Source: Diplolepis rosae (lineage: Eukaryota; Arthropoda; Insecta; Hymenoptera; Diplolepididae). Taken from it: a stretch of 64,000 nucleotides of DNA. Of the stretch, positions 34,849 to 46,386 are shown piece by piece (position 1 is the first letter of the stretch; the number at the start of each line of letters is the position of its first letter). The position numbers and the translations under genes are program-made. The notes beneath the pieces are model-generated. The model worked only from the letters and a program-made list of their open reading frames with translations, did not search any database and was not told where the DNA came from. The DNA is taken from positions 4,898,001 to 4,962,000 of the forward strand of contig JAPYXD010000704.1 of assembly GCA_030998225.1 (NCBI GenBank), given 5' to 3'.

Positions 34849-36213
34849 GATTCGTCAAAGGCAAGCATGGAAGATTTTCTAACGCGAGTAGATGAGTGCA
34901 GAATTTTCTCTCCGTTATCGGACATGGAATTAATTAGCGCACTACCATTGCTGTGGACAGGTGTCGCTTTACAATGGTATTGGATTAAGAAGTCGTAATG
35001 GACATCATGATCCACATTTAGAACGGCTTTTAGAAGTCGATTCGGCAACGACAATTTCGACCGCCGCGTAAGAGATCAAATCAGCGCGCGTACTCAAGGC
35101 ACGGAAGAGAAAATTGAAGATTATTTAACTTGCCTGTTAGGTCTATACGACAAGTTAGACGGCCCGTACTCGGTCGAAGAGCGGCTTGATAATGCTCATA
35201 GGGGGTTGAGACCGGAATTTAGGCGCGTAATGAAACGCAAAGATATAGTCGATTTTGAGGAGCTCGCGCAGATTGGCAAAGATTGGGAAGCTGAATGGGC
35301 AACCATGCGTGATTACAACTCCCTCCCCCCTCCTGCGCTCGAAACGTCATTTTTACCGGAATTCGTGTATAAGAGCGAAGAAACTCAAAACACGAGGACA
35401 AGTTTGGCAGCTATGGACGCGCATATTGAGGAGAAAAATACTCCTAGGAAAAAAACGCATTCACCCCCTCGAACAGTGAGATGCGACGCGATGTCACATA
35501 GCCCACCTAGGCAAAAGATTCCCAGACCGGGTAGAAAAATAAGGGATAACCACGCGCAGAGATTCCTCTCTTTAAACAAACCTAGGCAAAACGTGGCGAA
35601 AATAAATGTAGAGGCGATTTCTCAAGCGCCGTCTACTTCAACGACGATTATATGCAGAAATTGCCTTTCTTACGGCATATCTGCACCACACGACCATAGT
35701 ACAATAAAATGTACGAAAGAACAGCAAATCTTTTGCTACAAATACTCTGGCGGGGTGAGGGCGTGTTTGTCACCAGGCGAATCACGCACATACCTCGATT
35801 CCGATAAGTTCTCGGAAAACGTCTGCGCAGCCTTGAAATTTTATAAACAAGGCACACGATTTTTCGTAAAATTGAAGATTGCCAGCAGAGAATTCGAGGC
35901 GCTATTGGACTCGGATTCCACTAAATCCATTCTGGGTAATCAGGGGATAGAATTAGTCGCAGAATTTAACCAAGAGATTAAACCCTCTGAAGTGAAAGCT
36001 ACACTATTCCCGAATGGCAGTAGAGAGTCAGATTTAGCGCAGGTAGTGCTACCTAGCACCCTAGATGTCGTCCAAAAATGCGTAGAGTACAAAGTGGTAC
36101 TGAATTTTAAGTACCAATGTGTTCTGTTTGTATGCCATTCGACAATGGTCGGACCATGTTCGGTCTCCTGCTGTGTTGGACGAGATGAACAAGCTAATAG
36201 ACAAGCTGATTGA
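34849..36213 (+). pseudogene. gag: Gag and protease of 'gypsy-4'
   Basis: Capsid-like region: ASMEDFLTRVDECRIFSPLS, LLWTGVALQWYW, then after a stop near 34,996 a shifted frame reading FRSRFGNDNFDRRVRDQISA, RTQGTEEKIEDYLTCLLG and RLDNAHRGLRPEFRRVMKRK. These match the retrotransposon gag domain. The 335-residue frame from 35,206 goes on through a basic Ser/Pro-rich part, a damaged Cys/His knuckle region (CRNCLSYG...C, CYKYSGGVRAC) and a protease-like segment FFVKLKIASREFEALLDSDS (D-S-D in place of D-T-G). It ends at 36,213 in shifted RT sequence. Confidence 0.8.
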
Positions 36214-37840
36214 ACAAAAATTAGTTGAGCCGTCCAATAGTGCTTGGTCCTCACCGGTTGTTATAGCAAGGAAGTTGTTATAGAAGGAAGAACTTATCGT
36301 CCTAAGAAGGACGCTTATCCTCTTCCACCAACGACGAAAATTCTGGATAAACTCCAGAAGGCTAATTAAATCAGCACAATTGACCTGGACCATGCTTTCC
36401 ATCGCGTACCATTAGATAAAAAGAGTGAGAAACTCACCGCGTTCACGGTACCGGGACGTGGTCTTTTTCATTTCACTCGGATGCCTTTGGACTTACCAAC
36501 GCCCCTGCGACGTTCCAGCATTTAATTGATGAGGTCATTGGCCCGGAATTGGAACCTCATGCGTTCGCTTATTTAGACAACGTCATAATAGTGAAGGAAA
36601 CCTTCGAAGATTACCTCAAATGGTTAAAAGAGGTATCAAATCGAGTCGCTGCTGCTGGTCTGTCTGTCAACCCTGAGAAATGCCTGTATTTCCGAAGTGA
36701 GATCAAGTACCTTGGGTTCCTCATTAGCAACGAGGGCGTTAAGGTTGATCCCAGCAAACTGGCCGCTATTCTGGATTTGCCAGCGCCGCGAAATGTTCGC
36801 AAGCTTCGGAGTTTTCTAGGCTCGGCAGGTTGGTATCGGCGCTTTATACCGAACTTTGCGACCGTAGCAGAGCGCCTTATCTGACTGTTAAAAGAAGCGC
36901 AGCCCTTTGATTGGCAGGAAGAGCAGGAGGCTGCATTTCAGCCAATTAAAACCTCCTTGACTACAGCGCCAGTAGTTGCTCGCCCAGACTTCGCGCACCC
37001 GTTCACTTTGCAAGCGGATGCAAGCTCCACTGGAATTGGAGCAGTATTGATCCAACTGATAGAAGGCGTAGAGCGTATAATCGCTTACGCCAGCCGCTTC
37101 CTATCAGGGACTGAGCGTAATTACTCAGTGACTGAGAAGGAATGCTTGGCCGTCGTATGGTCCATTAAAAAGTTCCGTCAATATCTGGAAGGATTCCATT
37201 TCACGGTCGTAACAGACCACAGTAGCCTTCGATGGCTCAGGTCGCTAAAAGACGCGACTGGGCGACTGTCCCGTTGGGCACTAAGCCTACTAGAGTATGA
37301 CTTCGAACTCCAGTATAGAAAGGGGGCTTTGAACGTCGTTCCCGACTTCCCGTCACGGCTTGACCAGGACCTCGATGATCCTGAAGAGGTTGCCACAATG
37401 GACAAACCCGAGGACGCTTGCTATCTTAAGTGCATCTTGAACGTCCAGAAGAATCCGCGCGCGTTCCCTATGTGGAAAGTTGGAAAGGACTCATGTTACA
37501 CCAGCGTGCAAATAAATGGCTCGATCCCATTCTTCCAGATTTAGATTCTTGAAAAATGATCCCCCCTAAAGAGCATCATGCTGCAGCTCTGGCTGAGGCA
37601 CACGATCAGCCTCAATCAGGACATTTGCGGGTGGACGACGTTGCGCAGTACGTTAGAGTCTGCCATATTTTCCAACGTTTTAAGGTAGAGCAGGCAAGAC
37701 CTGATGGTGAGATGGACCACAGGGTGATCGAAGAGCCATGGCTCATGGTTAGCGCGGACATAATGGGTCCTTACACACCCTCATTCGCCCAGTATCGCTA
37801 AGTCCTCGTTTTCCAGGATTTTTTCACGCCTATCGAGAGT
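36174..37840 (+). pseudogene. pol: Pol of 'gypsy-4': RT, RNase H and start of integrase
   Basis: The RT finger region (LIEQKLVEPSNSAWSSPVVI) is followed by several frameshifts through the palm. From 36,549 the frame reads FAYLDNVIIV (Y-L-D-N, so the second catalytic Asp of the Y-x-D-D box is changed), KCLYFRSEIKYLGFLIS, LRSFLGSAGWYRRFIPNF, a stop at about 36,882, then RNase H with LQADASSTGIGAVLI, VTEKECLAVVWSIKKFR and VVTDHSSLRWL. The integrase finger region (EHHAAALAEAHDQPQSGHL, CHIFQRF) and VSADIMGPYTPS follow after stops, and homology fades at about 37,840. It is more diverged than gypsy-1 or gypsy-5. Confidence 0.88.
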
Positions 37841-38151
37841 GGTAATATAGTTCGGGAGGAATTGTTTGTCCTTGCCCGTCCATGTGAGTTGAATGTGTTG
37901 TCCTGTATACATGCACGGCTCATCGGCGCAAAACGCCCGAATGAATGCGTATGGAATGCATATGTAATGCGTAATGAATGTAGGCTTACGTCTTTTAATT
38001 ATTTTTTTTAGCTCGTAAGTTTATATTCATGTTCATTATAAAAGCACGCTCTCAGACAGCCTGGGCCATGGGTTTATGCTTTTTTTTGCTATTTAGACCT
38101 AATAATTGTGGTCTTGGAGACTCGGGGGTCGTTTCCGGTCTGTCCGGGGAG

Positions 38152-38499
38152 TGTTGTAACGTGGTGAATTACGTTGAATTCTTTTACCTCGACCGACAAC
38201 GATAGGATCGAGCCCAAAACCACCCTTTTTAGAAACCTTGAAAATATTAAGGATAGTCTGAGAGCTGCTTCGAAAATTCTTTTATTTTATGTTCTTTGCT
38301 GGCCGTTTTTCATTTTTTTTTTTGTTCCATTACTACACCAGCTTGAAAGGCGCCGCCAAAAAGATCGCTGTGTTATCATCGCACGTCAGAGGTGTTCACA
38401 GGCAAGTCACAGAGGGCATTACACTGCAAGCATAGCATCTGAAACCAACCACGTGCTGCAGCCCATAAATGCCAACACCTTTACAACGATATTGTTACG
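38152..38499 (+). repeat. Candidate LTR (possible 3' LTR of gypsy-4)
   Basis: A purine-rich GTCCGGGGAG precedes TGTTGTAACGTGGTGAATTACG, and the candidate ends ACGATATTGTTACG, giving a TGTAAC...GTTAC-type end pair. It sits 310 bp after the last gypsy-4 coding sequence. No second copy is in the window, so the call rests on end structure only. Confidence 0.4.
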
Positions 38500-39472
38500 A
38501 TCAATATGAAAAAAAGGGATATATTATGTTGGAGTCATTTATATTAAGTATTGTATATTTTATATGTGCGTAGCCTAATTGTAACTGTTGTGTTATGCAA
38601 TACGAACTCTTCGTAGTTTAATCGCACCCCTCGACGTTTCAAGCCAATAGGGGAAGCTGACCTATAGACGTTTCAGCTTATTGGTTGCCTGGCGCCGTCG
38701 TCCTTGCAAGACGAGTCGCCCACGCAAACCTGAGCTTCATGCGCGTGCGCCAGCCTTTCCAGCTCATGTAATAAAACTGCGCGACACCTGTGGCACGTAG
38801 CTTCATTCTGCCGTTGTTAACCGAGTGACAAGTAGTGGCAAAAAAACTAGTTTTTTTAAATTCTCGTTCAAATGGACGCCACCAATTTATATAATAAATC
38901 GTTCCATGGTGATAAATTCCTTTTATCTTTTTGTCTCTTGTGACACCAGCGGCTCTCAGGCTTTCCAAGAACCTGTATTTTATGCTTAGGCGCTGTACGC
39001 CATTTTGGCAACAATTTCTGTATTTTAGAAACAGTAATATTACCCTCCGTGGTTAATTCTTAGAAAGATTTGTGTCGATCAGTCAGGGTATAAAATTAAG
39101 AAACGAAAGACAGAATGTTGCGTTGTTAAGTGCGACGTTTCATTGGCATGGGTACGCTAACCTCATCAGGCTTAAGCTCTATTGAAAAAAACACAAAAAA
39201 CACTTGAAAAAAGCACATCTTATGAAACCAATAACAAATAAATAATACTAAAACAGACAATGATTACCATAATAAATAAGTTAAAATAATTTATAAAAGT
39301 CACATAACGTTAATAATTAAAAGCTGAGTCCGTCATTATAATAGGTGTTAGACGAGCAAACAGAGTTTGTAAACTAAGGGAATACATCGACGAGAGTTTA
39401 TAGTATAAGTTAACAACGAAGAAACTAACACAAATAAGAACCAATGTGTAATAAATTCAAACCTAAATTCAA
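38500..39472. other. Unclassified sequence and 3' flank of a Penelope-like element
   Basis: 38,580-38,990 is GC-richer, with CCAAT-like pairs (AAGCCAATAGG and CTTATTGGTTGCC) and an ATGTAATAAAAC signal, reminiscent of LTR control DNA but unpaired. From about 39,100 to 39,472 the sequence is probably the 3' region of the Penelope-like element. Confidence 0.35.
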
Positions 39473-40165
39473 TCACGAATCTAATAATTTTAATAATGGG
39501 AAGTAAATTCTATTTAAAGTAAATATATCCTCCTTTTTGTTGATAGTAAATTTGTTGCATTTTATATGAATCATCTCAGATGTTAGTCTTTTTTTATAAT
39601 CAGATTCGTAATCAATAATTTTAACATGTTCCCAATCAAACTCGTGATTAAATTCAGCCCGATGTTTAAATACGACAGATTCGCTATTTTTGTTGTATTT
39701 ATGTTCATTAATACGAGTTTTTAGAGATCTTTTCGTTTCACCTATATATATGGCAGGACAGTTATGACACTTGAAGCTATAAACAATGTTAGTTTGTTGC
39801 CATTTTTCTGTGAAATCCTTACATAATTTAATAATTGAATTTAAACTTTTTTCCACTAACGGAATCGTAGAAATGTTATATTTTTTTAAAATTTTGGATA
39901 ATGTTATAAAATTATTATTTGAAAAGGGAAGACAAACTTTTTGTTGGTATTTTCGTGGGCATAAAGAGTTATTACTAATGTTGGAATTGTCAGAAGAGTG
40001 ATATTTAATTTTATTCAAACGTTTTTCAATGTTCTTACCAATGAAATTAATTGGATAATCATTGTTAATTAAAAGTTGTTTAACTTTTTTTAAATTGGTA
40101 TGATGAAAGGATTCATGGGACATCAAAATCGCTCTATCAAGTTGTATAGAATATTATTTGAATTT
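39473..40165 (-). pseudogene. Penelope-like element C-terminus with GIY-YIG endonuclease
   Basis: A 217-residue reverse frame (40,126 to 39,473), extendable upstream to about 40,165 (QLDRAILMSHESFHHTNL). It holds the post-RT region of Penelope-like elements and then a GIY-YIG endonuclease: TNIVYSFKCHNCPAIYIGET (V-Y and Y-I-G core, preceded by the C-x2-C pair seen in these elements), KRSLKTRINEH (the catalytic-Arg helix) and FDWEHVKIIDYESDYKKRLT (the Glu-bearing helix region). The RT domain is lost by 5' truncation. The frame is open, so the copy is moderately young. Confidence 0.88.
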
Positions 40166-40950
40166 ATATCGAGCCATGGCCTTGCCCGTGACAATGAAAT
40201 AAGTTGTAGCTTTATTTTGTTTCGATGTCGCTTAATTTATTTATTTCTTTTCGCTTTGCGAGAGCTTCTATATTCTAGGTTAAGTTTCCCTCCTAACCTG
40301 AAATATTACCTGATCCAAACTCTCGAATTCATCCAGACCTAGCCGCACCCTATTGCTTTTGCTTTGCCTTCTTTTTTGCATGCGCGTAATTTTATTTTCA
40401 GGGTCAACGAATTTATAAATAAATTCATTTTAAAGCCGCTTTAGTAACGCCGGTGGCGCCGAGGGTAATCCCGAATCCTCGGGTTCACATCGATAAAATT
40501 TCATTTTTCTTTATTGTTTCAGCGTAAGTCACCCGTTATAAGTTTAATTAAGATAAGTGAGTTTTCAATGCCAGTTCCTGTTCGGGTCGACTCTTCATCA
40601 GGGAAAAGAACGTACTCGTCATTCTGAATTTCAGTTACGGTAGATACCTTTTCTTTATTCTCGGAGTTTTGAGCTATTATAACAAAGTTACGAAGCGAAA
40701 ACAGTGCTTCTGCACCATCATCTTTACAATTTCCTTTTGATGTTTTCGCAGATGTAAGATTATTAATCAGAAGAGCTTTATATGAAGCTTCAAATTGCAC
40801 TTAGCTTCAGCAATAGAAATATTTTCTGTAATCAATTTCAGCCTACCAATAAAATGTTATTAAAATTCAATGCAGCGACGATGTATTGCGAAAAAGAGCC
40901 TAAAAATTCAAAGAAAAGGAAGACTGATAAAGTAAGTGAAGAAATCGATG
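40166..40950. other. No supported gene
   Basis: A 93-residue reverse ORF at 40,519-40,800 shows no motif. The left end continues the Penelope flank. Confidence 0.35.
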
Positions 40951-40952
40951 TA

Positions 40953-42096
40953 GGGGAGAAGCGGCGAAATTGGCGCACCTAATACAAAGTGCGAGTTTAA
41001 AAAGAAAGTATATGACTAAAAATTATGAAAAAATATTGATTTAATAGCTGGATATCTTTTCTAAACTTTCCAATGGATAAAGATTGCATTGAAAATTATT
41101 AAAGCAGGTTTTTATTCAGATTTCCGAAGGACTGCACCTGCGTCAATTTACCCGCCATGTCGGGTAAATTGACGCACTAATATTATAATCTTCTCTTGCC
41201 ACGCATTAGTTATATTTTCATAGATTTAGAATTACATTTCAGTAGCAAAGGTTGATGAAAAGAGGTAGTTATAATTTGAAACTAAATTTGAGATAGTATA
41301 TCAAGATATGTGAAGTTTTTTATACCTTTATTCACATAAACCAGCCAAAGTTAAAATATATTTTATATTTGTACAATAAAATACTGGCAATTGTGGATAT
41401 TTAAGTGAATATTCAAGTTGAAATCATTTTTATACAGAATTATTTGAATTTGTAATCAGAATTATATACAATTATTAACTTTAGAAGACTTATGAATAAT
41501 AGAAACAATCAATCAAAAATACAAATTTTTTACTTACATTTCTTTCACATCTTAAAATCCAGCAACATTCAAATGTATATATCTATATATTAATAATTGT
41601 TTACTAACTATCTTCTTTATATTTTCAATCATAAACATCCGAGCACTTGACTTCAGTCACCGGTTTCCAGAAACACAACACGTGTGCCAACTTCGTCTCT
41701 GATTTGAATCTCGTATGCGCCAATTTTGCCGCAAGTGTATCGTTCATTAATTAAATACTTTTTACGTAAAATGCTTATTTTTTCATACAAATATTCTATC
41801 CTAATCGTATGATTAAATATCAAAGATTATAAAATCGTTGCATTAATCTAATTCACCTTGAATTACTATTATTTAACGATTTAACTCAATGGCTTCGAAC
41901 ATAACCATTATGCCAAAAAACGATTAATCGCAATAAAACTGTATTAAGCAATTAGATTTTTATAATGTTTTCTATCAAATACATATCATACAAGAATGCA
42001 CACGATAGAACTATTTTTATTTTTTGTTATGTTATCATTTTCTGAAAAATAGGGTGCGCCAATTTAGACGACGCGCAAATTTCGCCGCTTCTCCCC
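40953..42096. mobile_element. Non-autonomous TA-flanked DNA element 1
   Basis: The ends GGGGAGAAGCGGCGAAATT are exact inverted copies, with TA at 40,951-40,952 and 42,097-42,098. Several GCGCCAATTT-like motifs in both orientations lie near the ends and at about 41,717. A hairpin at about 41,141-41,176 has 15-bp arms GCGTCAATTTACCCG around a CCATGT loop. The interior has no ORF. Confidence 0.88.
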
Positions 42097-42098
42097 TA

Positions 42099-42460
42099 CA
42101 GTCGGAAAGTATTAGAACAAGATAAAAAAAGTTGCTTTTGTCAGTTTATCGTATCATTTATTAAAAAATTATTCACATATTTGCAGTAATTTTGTATGTT
42201 CGACGTAGCTTTATTATTTGAAGACATTTTTAATGCATTTTACTGAAATTTCCATCAAAATTTATAAGAAAACAGCCTATGACCGAAAATCGTGAAAAGT
42301 GTCCAAAACTGCCGCATTGGGTTTTCAGTTGTTTTTCGCACAAAAATCGATTCGGCTGCATTTTAAAAGGTTACATGTCAATCATTTAAACAAAAAAAGA
42401 TGGTATTATCCTATCCGGTGCATTGAAGTGTTTTTATCTTGTTCTAATACTTCCCGACTG
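42099..42460. mobile_element. Non-autonomous TA-flanked DNA element 2 (MITE)
   Basis: 362 bp with about 30-bp inverted repeats (CAGTCGGAAAGTATTAGAAC left; the complement with one or two changes right), flanked by TA (42,097-42,098 and 42,461-42,462). The left TA is the same dinucleotide that closes element 1. Confidence 0.88.
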
Positions 42461-42833
42461 TACTGTAATACTTTGAAAATTATAAAACTATATTTCAAAT
42501 AAAATTTTATAAATTTTACTGTAATTCACATGCCAGTTTTTTTTTTCAAGAATATTTTCTGGTTTTTTAATTTTATATTGTATGTTATGATGTAAATATT
42601 TATTATGAGTTAAACAATTACGTAAGTGAATGAATTATGAATCTTAGATCAAGACTAAAGCTCGTACAATATAATAACAATATAATAATAGTAATACGTC
42701 AGGTGCCCCTGATCGAGTTCTACCTGAAGTGGCCACCGAACCAGCCCGAACACTACTGGCCGCACTACCGAACACTACCGCGCGTAACCGACTTTTCTCA
42801 GGACGTCTAGATTCGACCGTCGGGACATACCTG

Positions 42834-43444
42834 CACTGAGAAAACTGGAGTGTCAAACTTTGAGTGTCAAAATGTAGATAGTCAGTCTGAACTTCTAGAT
42901 AGTACAACACTTTTTCCGAAATTTTTTCTTTTTGGTCAGGGAGACACTCATTTGATATTCTGCTTAACTGTTACCAGAGTGTCAGAATCACTATAAAGAG
43001 TGTCGATTGGCGAAATACGCGCCAAAATTGTAAAGTCACGTGGGTTTGCCTATTTTTCCTACAATATCACCAGCGTGGACTTTAACCTCATTGCCGGTTT
43101 TGCGTCCTTTACATGTTAAAGTGTCACGAGGGTTATTTTTGCCAACTAATTGGCGAGTACCTATTTCACTTGCTATAATAACATAATAATTGTGAAAGCT
43201 TAAATGTAATAGTTTTGAGGTTAGCCATAGAGGTAGATTATAGTATATTTTTCCCTCTTCGATAATCTATTTTTCTCTCTGCGATGATCAACTTTTCCCT
43301 CTAAAGTATTCAAGTTGACCATCTTATTTTCACAATTTACAGGTAATAAGTTACACTATCTAGAAGGCTGTCCTATAGTTTAACCTCAAATATAGTCTGC
43401 TTCACCCTCCAAATGTTTAGGTTGACACTCCAGTTTTCTCAGTG
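42834..43444. mobile_element. Non-autonomous element with CACTGAGAAAACTGGAGTGT ends
   Basis: 611 bp. The inverted repeats CACTGAGAAAACTGGAGTGT and their complement match over at least 23 bp. Further AGTGTC motifs lie inside. No ORF is supported. No clear target duplication was seen (CTG left, TGA right). It interrupts a GC-rich sequence that continues on both sides (about 42,690-42,833 and 43,445-43,760). Confidence 0.8.
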
Positions 43445-44345
43445 TGAAACTTCGGCCCTACGGTTACCGCCGTGGCCAAGGTGTAGAGGGCGAGGCACTG
43501 CCCAGATACCGCTGGGAGCGTCTCTCCCTAAACCAGACACTGATCAGGACCACGACCACGACCGACTTACGAACGTACGACCTCGACGGAAGGTCAACGC
43601 GCCCTGGACAGGAAGCCGGACTCGACGATCTCAATCATGTACGCACAACGCCTAACTCGGGTATATGTATGTGCCGAATTCCAGAAACGACGTTGTTAAC
43701 TACGATGCGTCGGTCAGATGACCGCTCTGCGACCTAGCGACAACCAGGCCTGTGCCCACACTGGCTCACACCATTCACGCATCCACATACAACTATACAT
43801 AAACACACACCCACCTTACACTCATTCACGCACGCTGACACCGACACACTAAATCTTTTATTATGTTTACACACACATTTACAAACCATTTTCTCTGTAC
43901 CATATAATTCTTTTTTTTTTTTTAATGAATAAATGTTTATTGTTTTTGTTTAAATTTCGACTGCTTCGACTCATTTCATCACCTACCGAACCCTGGCTGA
44001 CTGAAGCGTCTGGGCAGCAAGGGGGAAAGTAGGGATGTTACAATGTTATAACGAAAATCAGCCCGGCTTGCGAAGACATTTTGAAATGCGTTGGGGAGGG
44101 AGCGCGACGAACGAGTGCTAGATTGATGGTTGTAGCCCAAAAGGACCCAAGCTCAATCGACCGTGAGAGCACAGCAAATCGACACCCTATCCTGGCGAAA
44201 GCACAAATATGGAGCCGACAATTGGAACAGTCTCAGGAATCTGAAGGGATCTGCATGAGAGGATGGAGATCTACGAGATTCCACAGGAATGCTGGTCTCG
44301 CCACTGGCGCTCGTCGAAAAATGGATAAAAATCACAAAGTTTGAA
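43445..44345. other. GC-rich unclassified sequence, possibly an LTR-element 3' end
   Basis: The ORF at 43,444-43,737 is rich in Arg, Thr and Leu and has no recognised motif. Downstream are a poly(T) run, AATAAA near 43,927, and GGGGGAAAGTAGGGA then TGTTACAATG at about 44,020-44,045, which resembles a polypurine tract followed by an LTR start. No partner LTR is present. Confidence 0.3.
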
Positions 44346-45892
44346 GTTTAAAAGAAAATGCAATTTATTTTCACAGGTGGTAGACGGAAAGCTATCCTTA
44401 CACGGTCTCGATCAAGATTATGGAATTTAAATTAGAAAAAAAAAGTTCGGATTAAATACTATGGAAAATTTTTTTAAATACAAATATAAACATTGAGATT
44501 TCTCTGACACGTAGTAAAATTGAAAAATATGTCTTTGGAATAAAATATTTTGAATTTTTTTTATAATACGTAACATCTCTTACATGACATTTTGAATATA
44601 CAAGTGTGAAGAAAAGGTAAAATTCACGAATATTATAATAATAAAATACTAAAACAAAACTTTTTTAAATACTTAGAAACTTTTAATTCCTATAAAATAT
44701 TTTTCAATTTTACTTCATGTCAGGGTAATCTCATGATGTAATTTCTTATGCATATTAAGAGACAATTAATTTTATTTCATATTTATACCCTTCATTTTTA
44801 CAGACATGGAATTTATTATATAATTAAGCATCGGTAATTAAATGTTCACCATCTGTTGCTTCAGATTTTTTTCAAGTGACTTTATGTTTATGAAAACAAA
44901 TTAAATTTGTTCCTTCTGTTTTTTCATCTATATTGAAAGTGATTTGATTTTGATAATATCAACTCAACTAAAATTCCTGATAATATCAAGAAAGTTAATA
45001 AAATTCTTGACCTTATGAGCTCAAGTTGGAAGCAAAGTGTGTATTTCCTCAAAAGATACTGCAGAAAACACCAAATTTCTATATATAGTCCAAAAGTTTA
45101 AAATTAAAAACTGTATTAAAAATTTTAAAACTCCTGCGAATGTGTCAGGTACTTTAGTACAATTCACCGCTTTTTCATAAGCATAAGACATTTGTTGACA
45201 ATCATTATCAAAATGTCCTTAAATTGATAAAATAACAAATTGTCTTCAAAATTTTAATTTTAACAGGCATTTTTGTAATATTTATCGATTAAACTGTTAT
45301 TTTAAAAAATGCATTAAATTGTACTCAAATACCTGTTAATTTTACAAAAATGTTATGCTTTCACTACATTAACTCATAGACTCAGTGAATGTGACAAGTA
45401 CTTAATCTCCGTTGAAAGAGTTTGTAATAGTCCTAGATTAATACTAATTAGTTTAAATAATGTTTGCGGACCCAAAGGTGTTGGAATGAATCATAGGCGT
45501 TAATTGTAGATAAGTTATAAAAAAAATCTTTTATTATAATTTAATATCCCTACATGTAAGGACCGTAGACAGTAGACCGTAGACTGTTCAGACGCCGGGT
45601 GGTAGAACCATGGCTGGAGGTACCGCTGAGAGTTGAGTGCGCTCGGTTATAGACCAGTGTGCTCAGATTGCAAACCGGGGTACCTACAGATGCGATTGCA
45701 CGCCGTATCCGTGTGAAGCGAGTAGGGAGAGACGACGGTGCGCGCTGCTTTTGTTCCTTCCTTGTCGTTCTTGTCAGTGTTTTTCGTCTTGGGTCGCTTG
45801 TTTTCTGAATGAAGGAAAATGAATTTTTGTTTCTACTTTGTCTTTATTTAGACTTCTACTACATTAAACCATTAAGGACTTCACTTAATTTT
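44346..45892. other. AT-rich stretch with a GC-richer right end
   Basis: 44,346-45,555 shows nothing recognisable. 45,560-45,800 is GC-richer without motifs and may be regulatory DNA of the unit that includes the next ORF. Confidence 0.35.
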
Positions 45893-46285
45893 TTAGTCTT
45901 TGTTAAGTTTGAAGCCTGCCTCCTGGCATTCCTTCAGGTAGTCCAGCTCCCTTCTTCTCCTTAGCTGTTTCCATTCCTCCTCAATTCTTCTTCGCTCCTC
46001 TTCCCCTTGTCTTTCTCCCTTTGCTCTCTCTTCCTTTTTTCCTTCTGACGTTCCCTTTCCTCCTCTCTCCTTCGCTCCTCTGCCTCTCTTTCCTTCCTTC
46101 TCTCCTCCTCTCTCCTACCCATTTCCTCCCACCCCTCATTGATGAAACATCGTACGTGTCTGTGGGGGTGGTAGGTAAACCGGTCCTCTGGGATCCCGGC
46201 TTTCCGCTGGGCCACCCATTTTAATGCCAGGGAAATTTTGGCATGCTCTGACATTGCTGATTCTGCCGCCTCGTTCTGGAACCAC
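45893..46285 (-). pseudogene. Orphan reverse ORF: Trp/His/Cys-containing start and charged coiled coil
   Basis: The reverse frame reads CWWFQNEAAESAM (from about 46,285), LALKWVAQRKAGIPEDRFTY, HPHRHVRCFINEGWEEMGRR and then about 50 residues of Arg/Glu helix, to a stop at 45,961. In a neighbouring frame the end continues RRRRELDYLKECQEAGFKL to TAA at 45,893-45,895, suggesting one frameshift near 45,965. The layout parallels the accessory ORF of gypsy-3 (H/C pair, W-E-E-x-x, charged helix), so it may be the accessory gene of a lost related element. No RT or gag is nearby. Function unknown. Confidence 0.45.
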
Positions 46286-46372
46286 CAGCAGTGTGCTCAG
46301 ATCGAACACGCCAACCATTCGTACACAATTACAGGCTAGGTCCGTGTGAATAAAGTAGGAGCTGTAAGTTTG

Positions 46373-46386
46373 GTTGCGCGCGCAAC
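46373..46386. repeat. Perfect 14-bp palindrome GTTGCGCGCGCAAC
   Basis: A self-complementary GC-rich site in AT-rich surroundings. It may be chance or a leftover of a terminal structure. Confidence 0.5.

Noticed and set aside
39130..39180. Hammerhead-ribozyme-like core (CTGATGAG and GAAAC on the reverse strand) near the Penelope-like element
   Set aside because: The two core boxes are present and such ribozymes are known in Penelope-like elements, but I could not pair a convincing stem II between them; a covariance search would decide.
43413..43737. Two overlapping GC-rich forward ORFs as a gene
   Set aside because: No recognisable domain; the sequence was split by the element at 42,834-43,444 and may be the 3' region of an LTR element.
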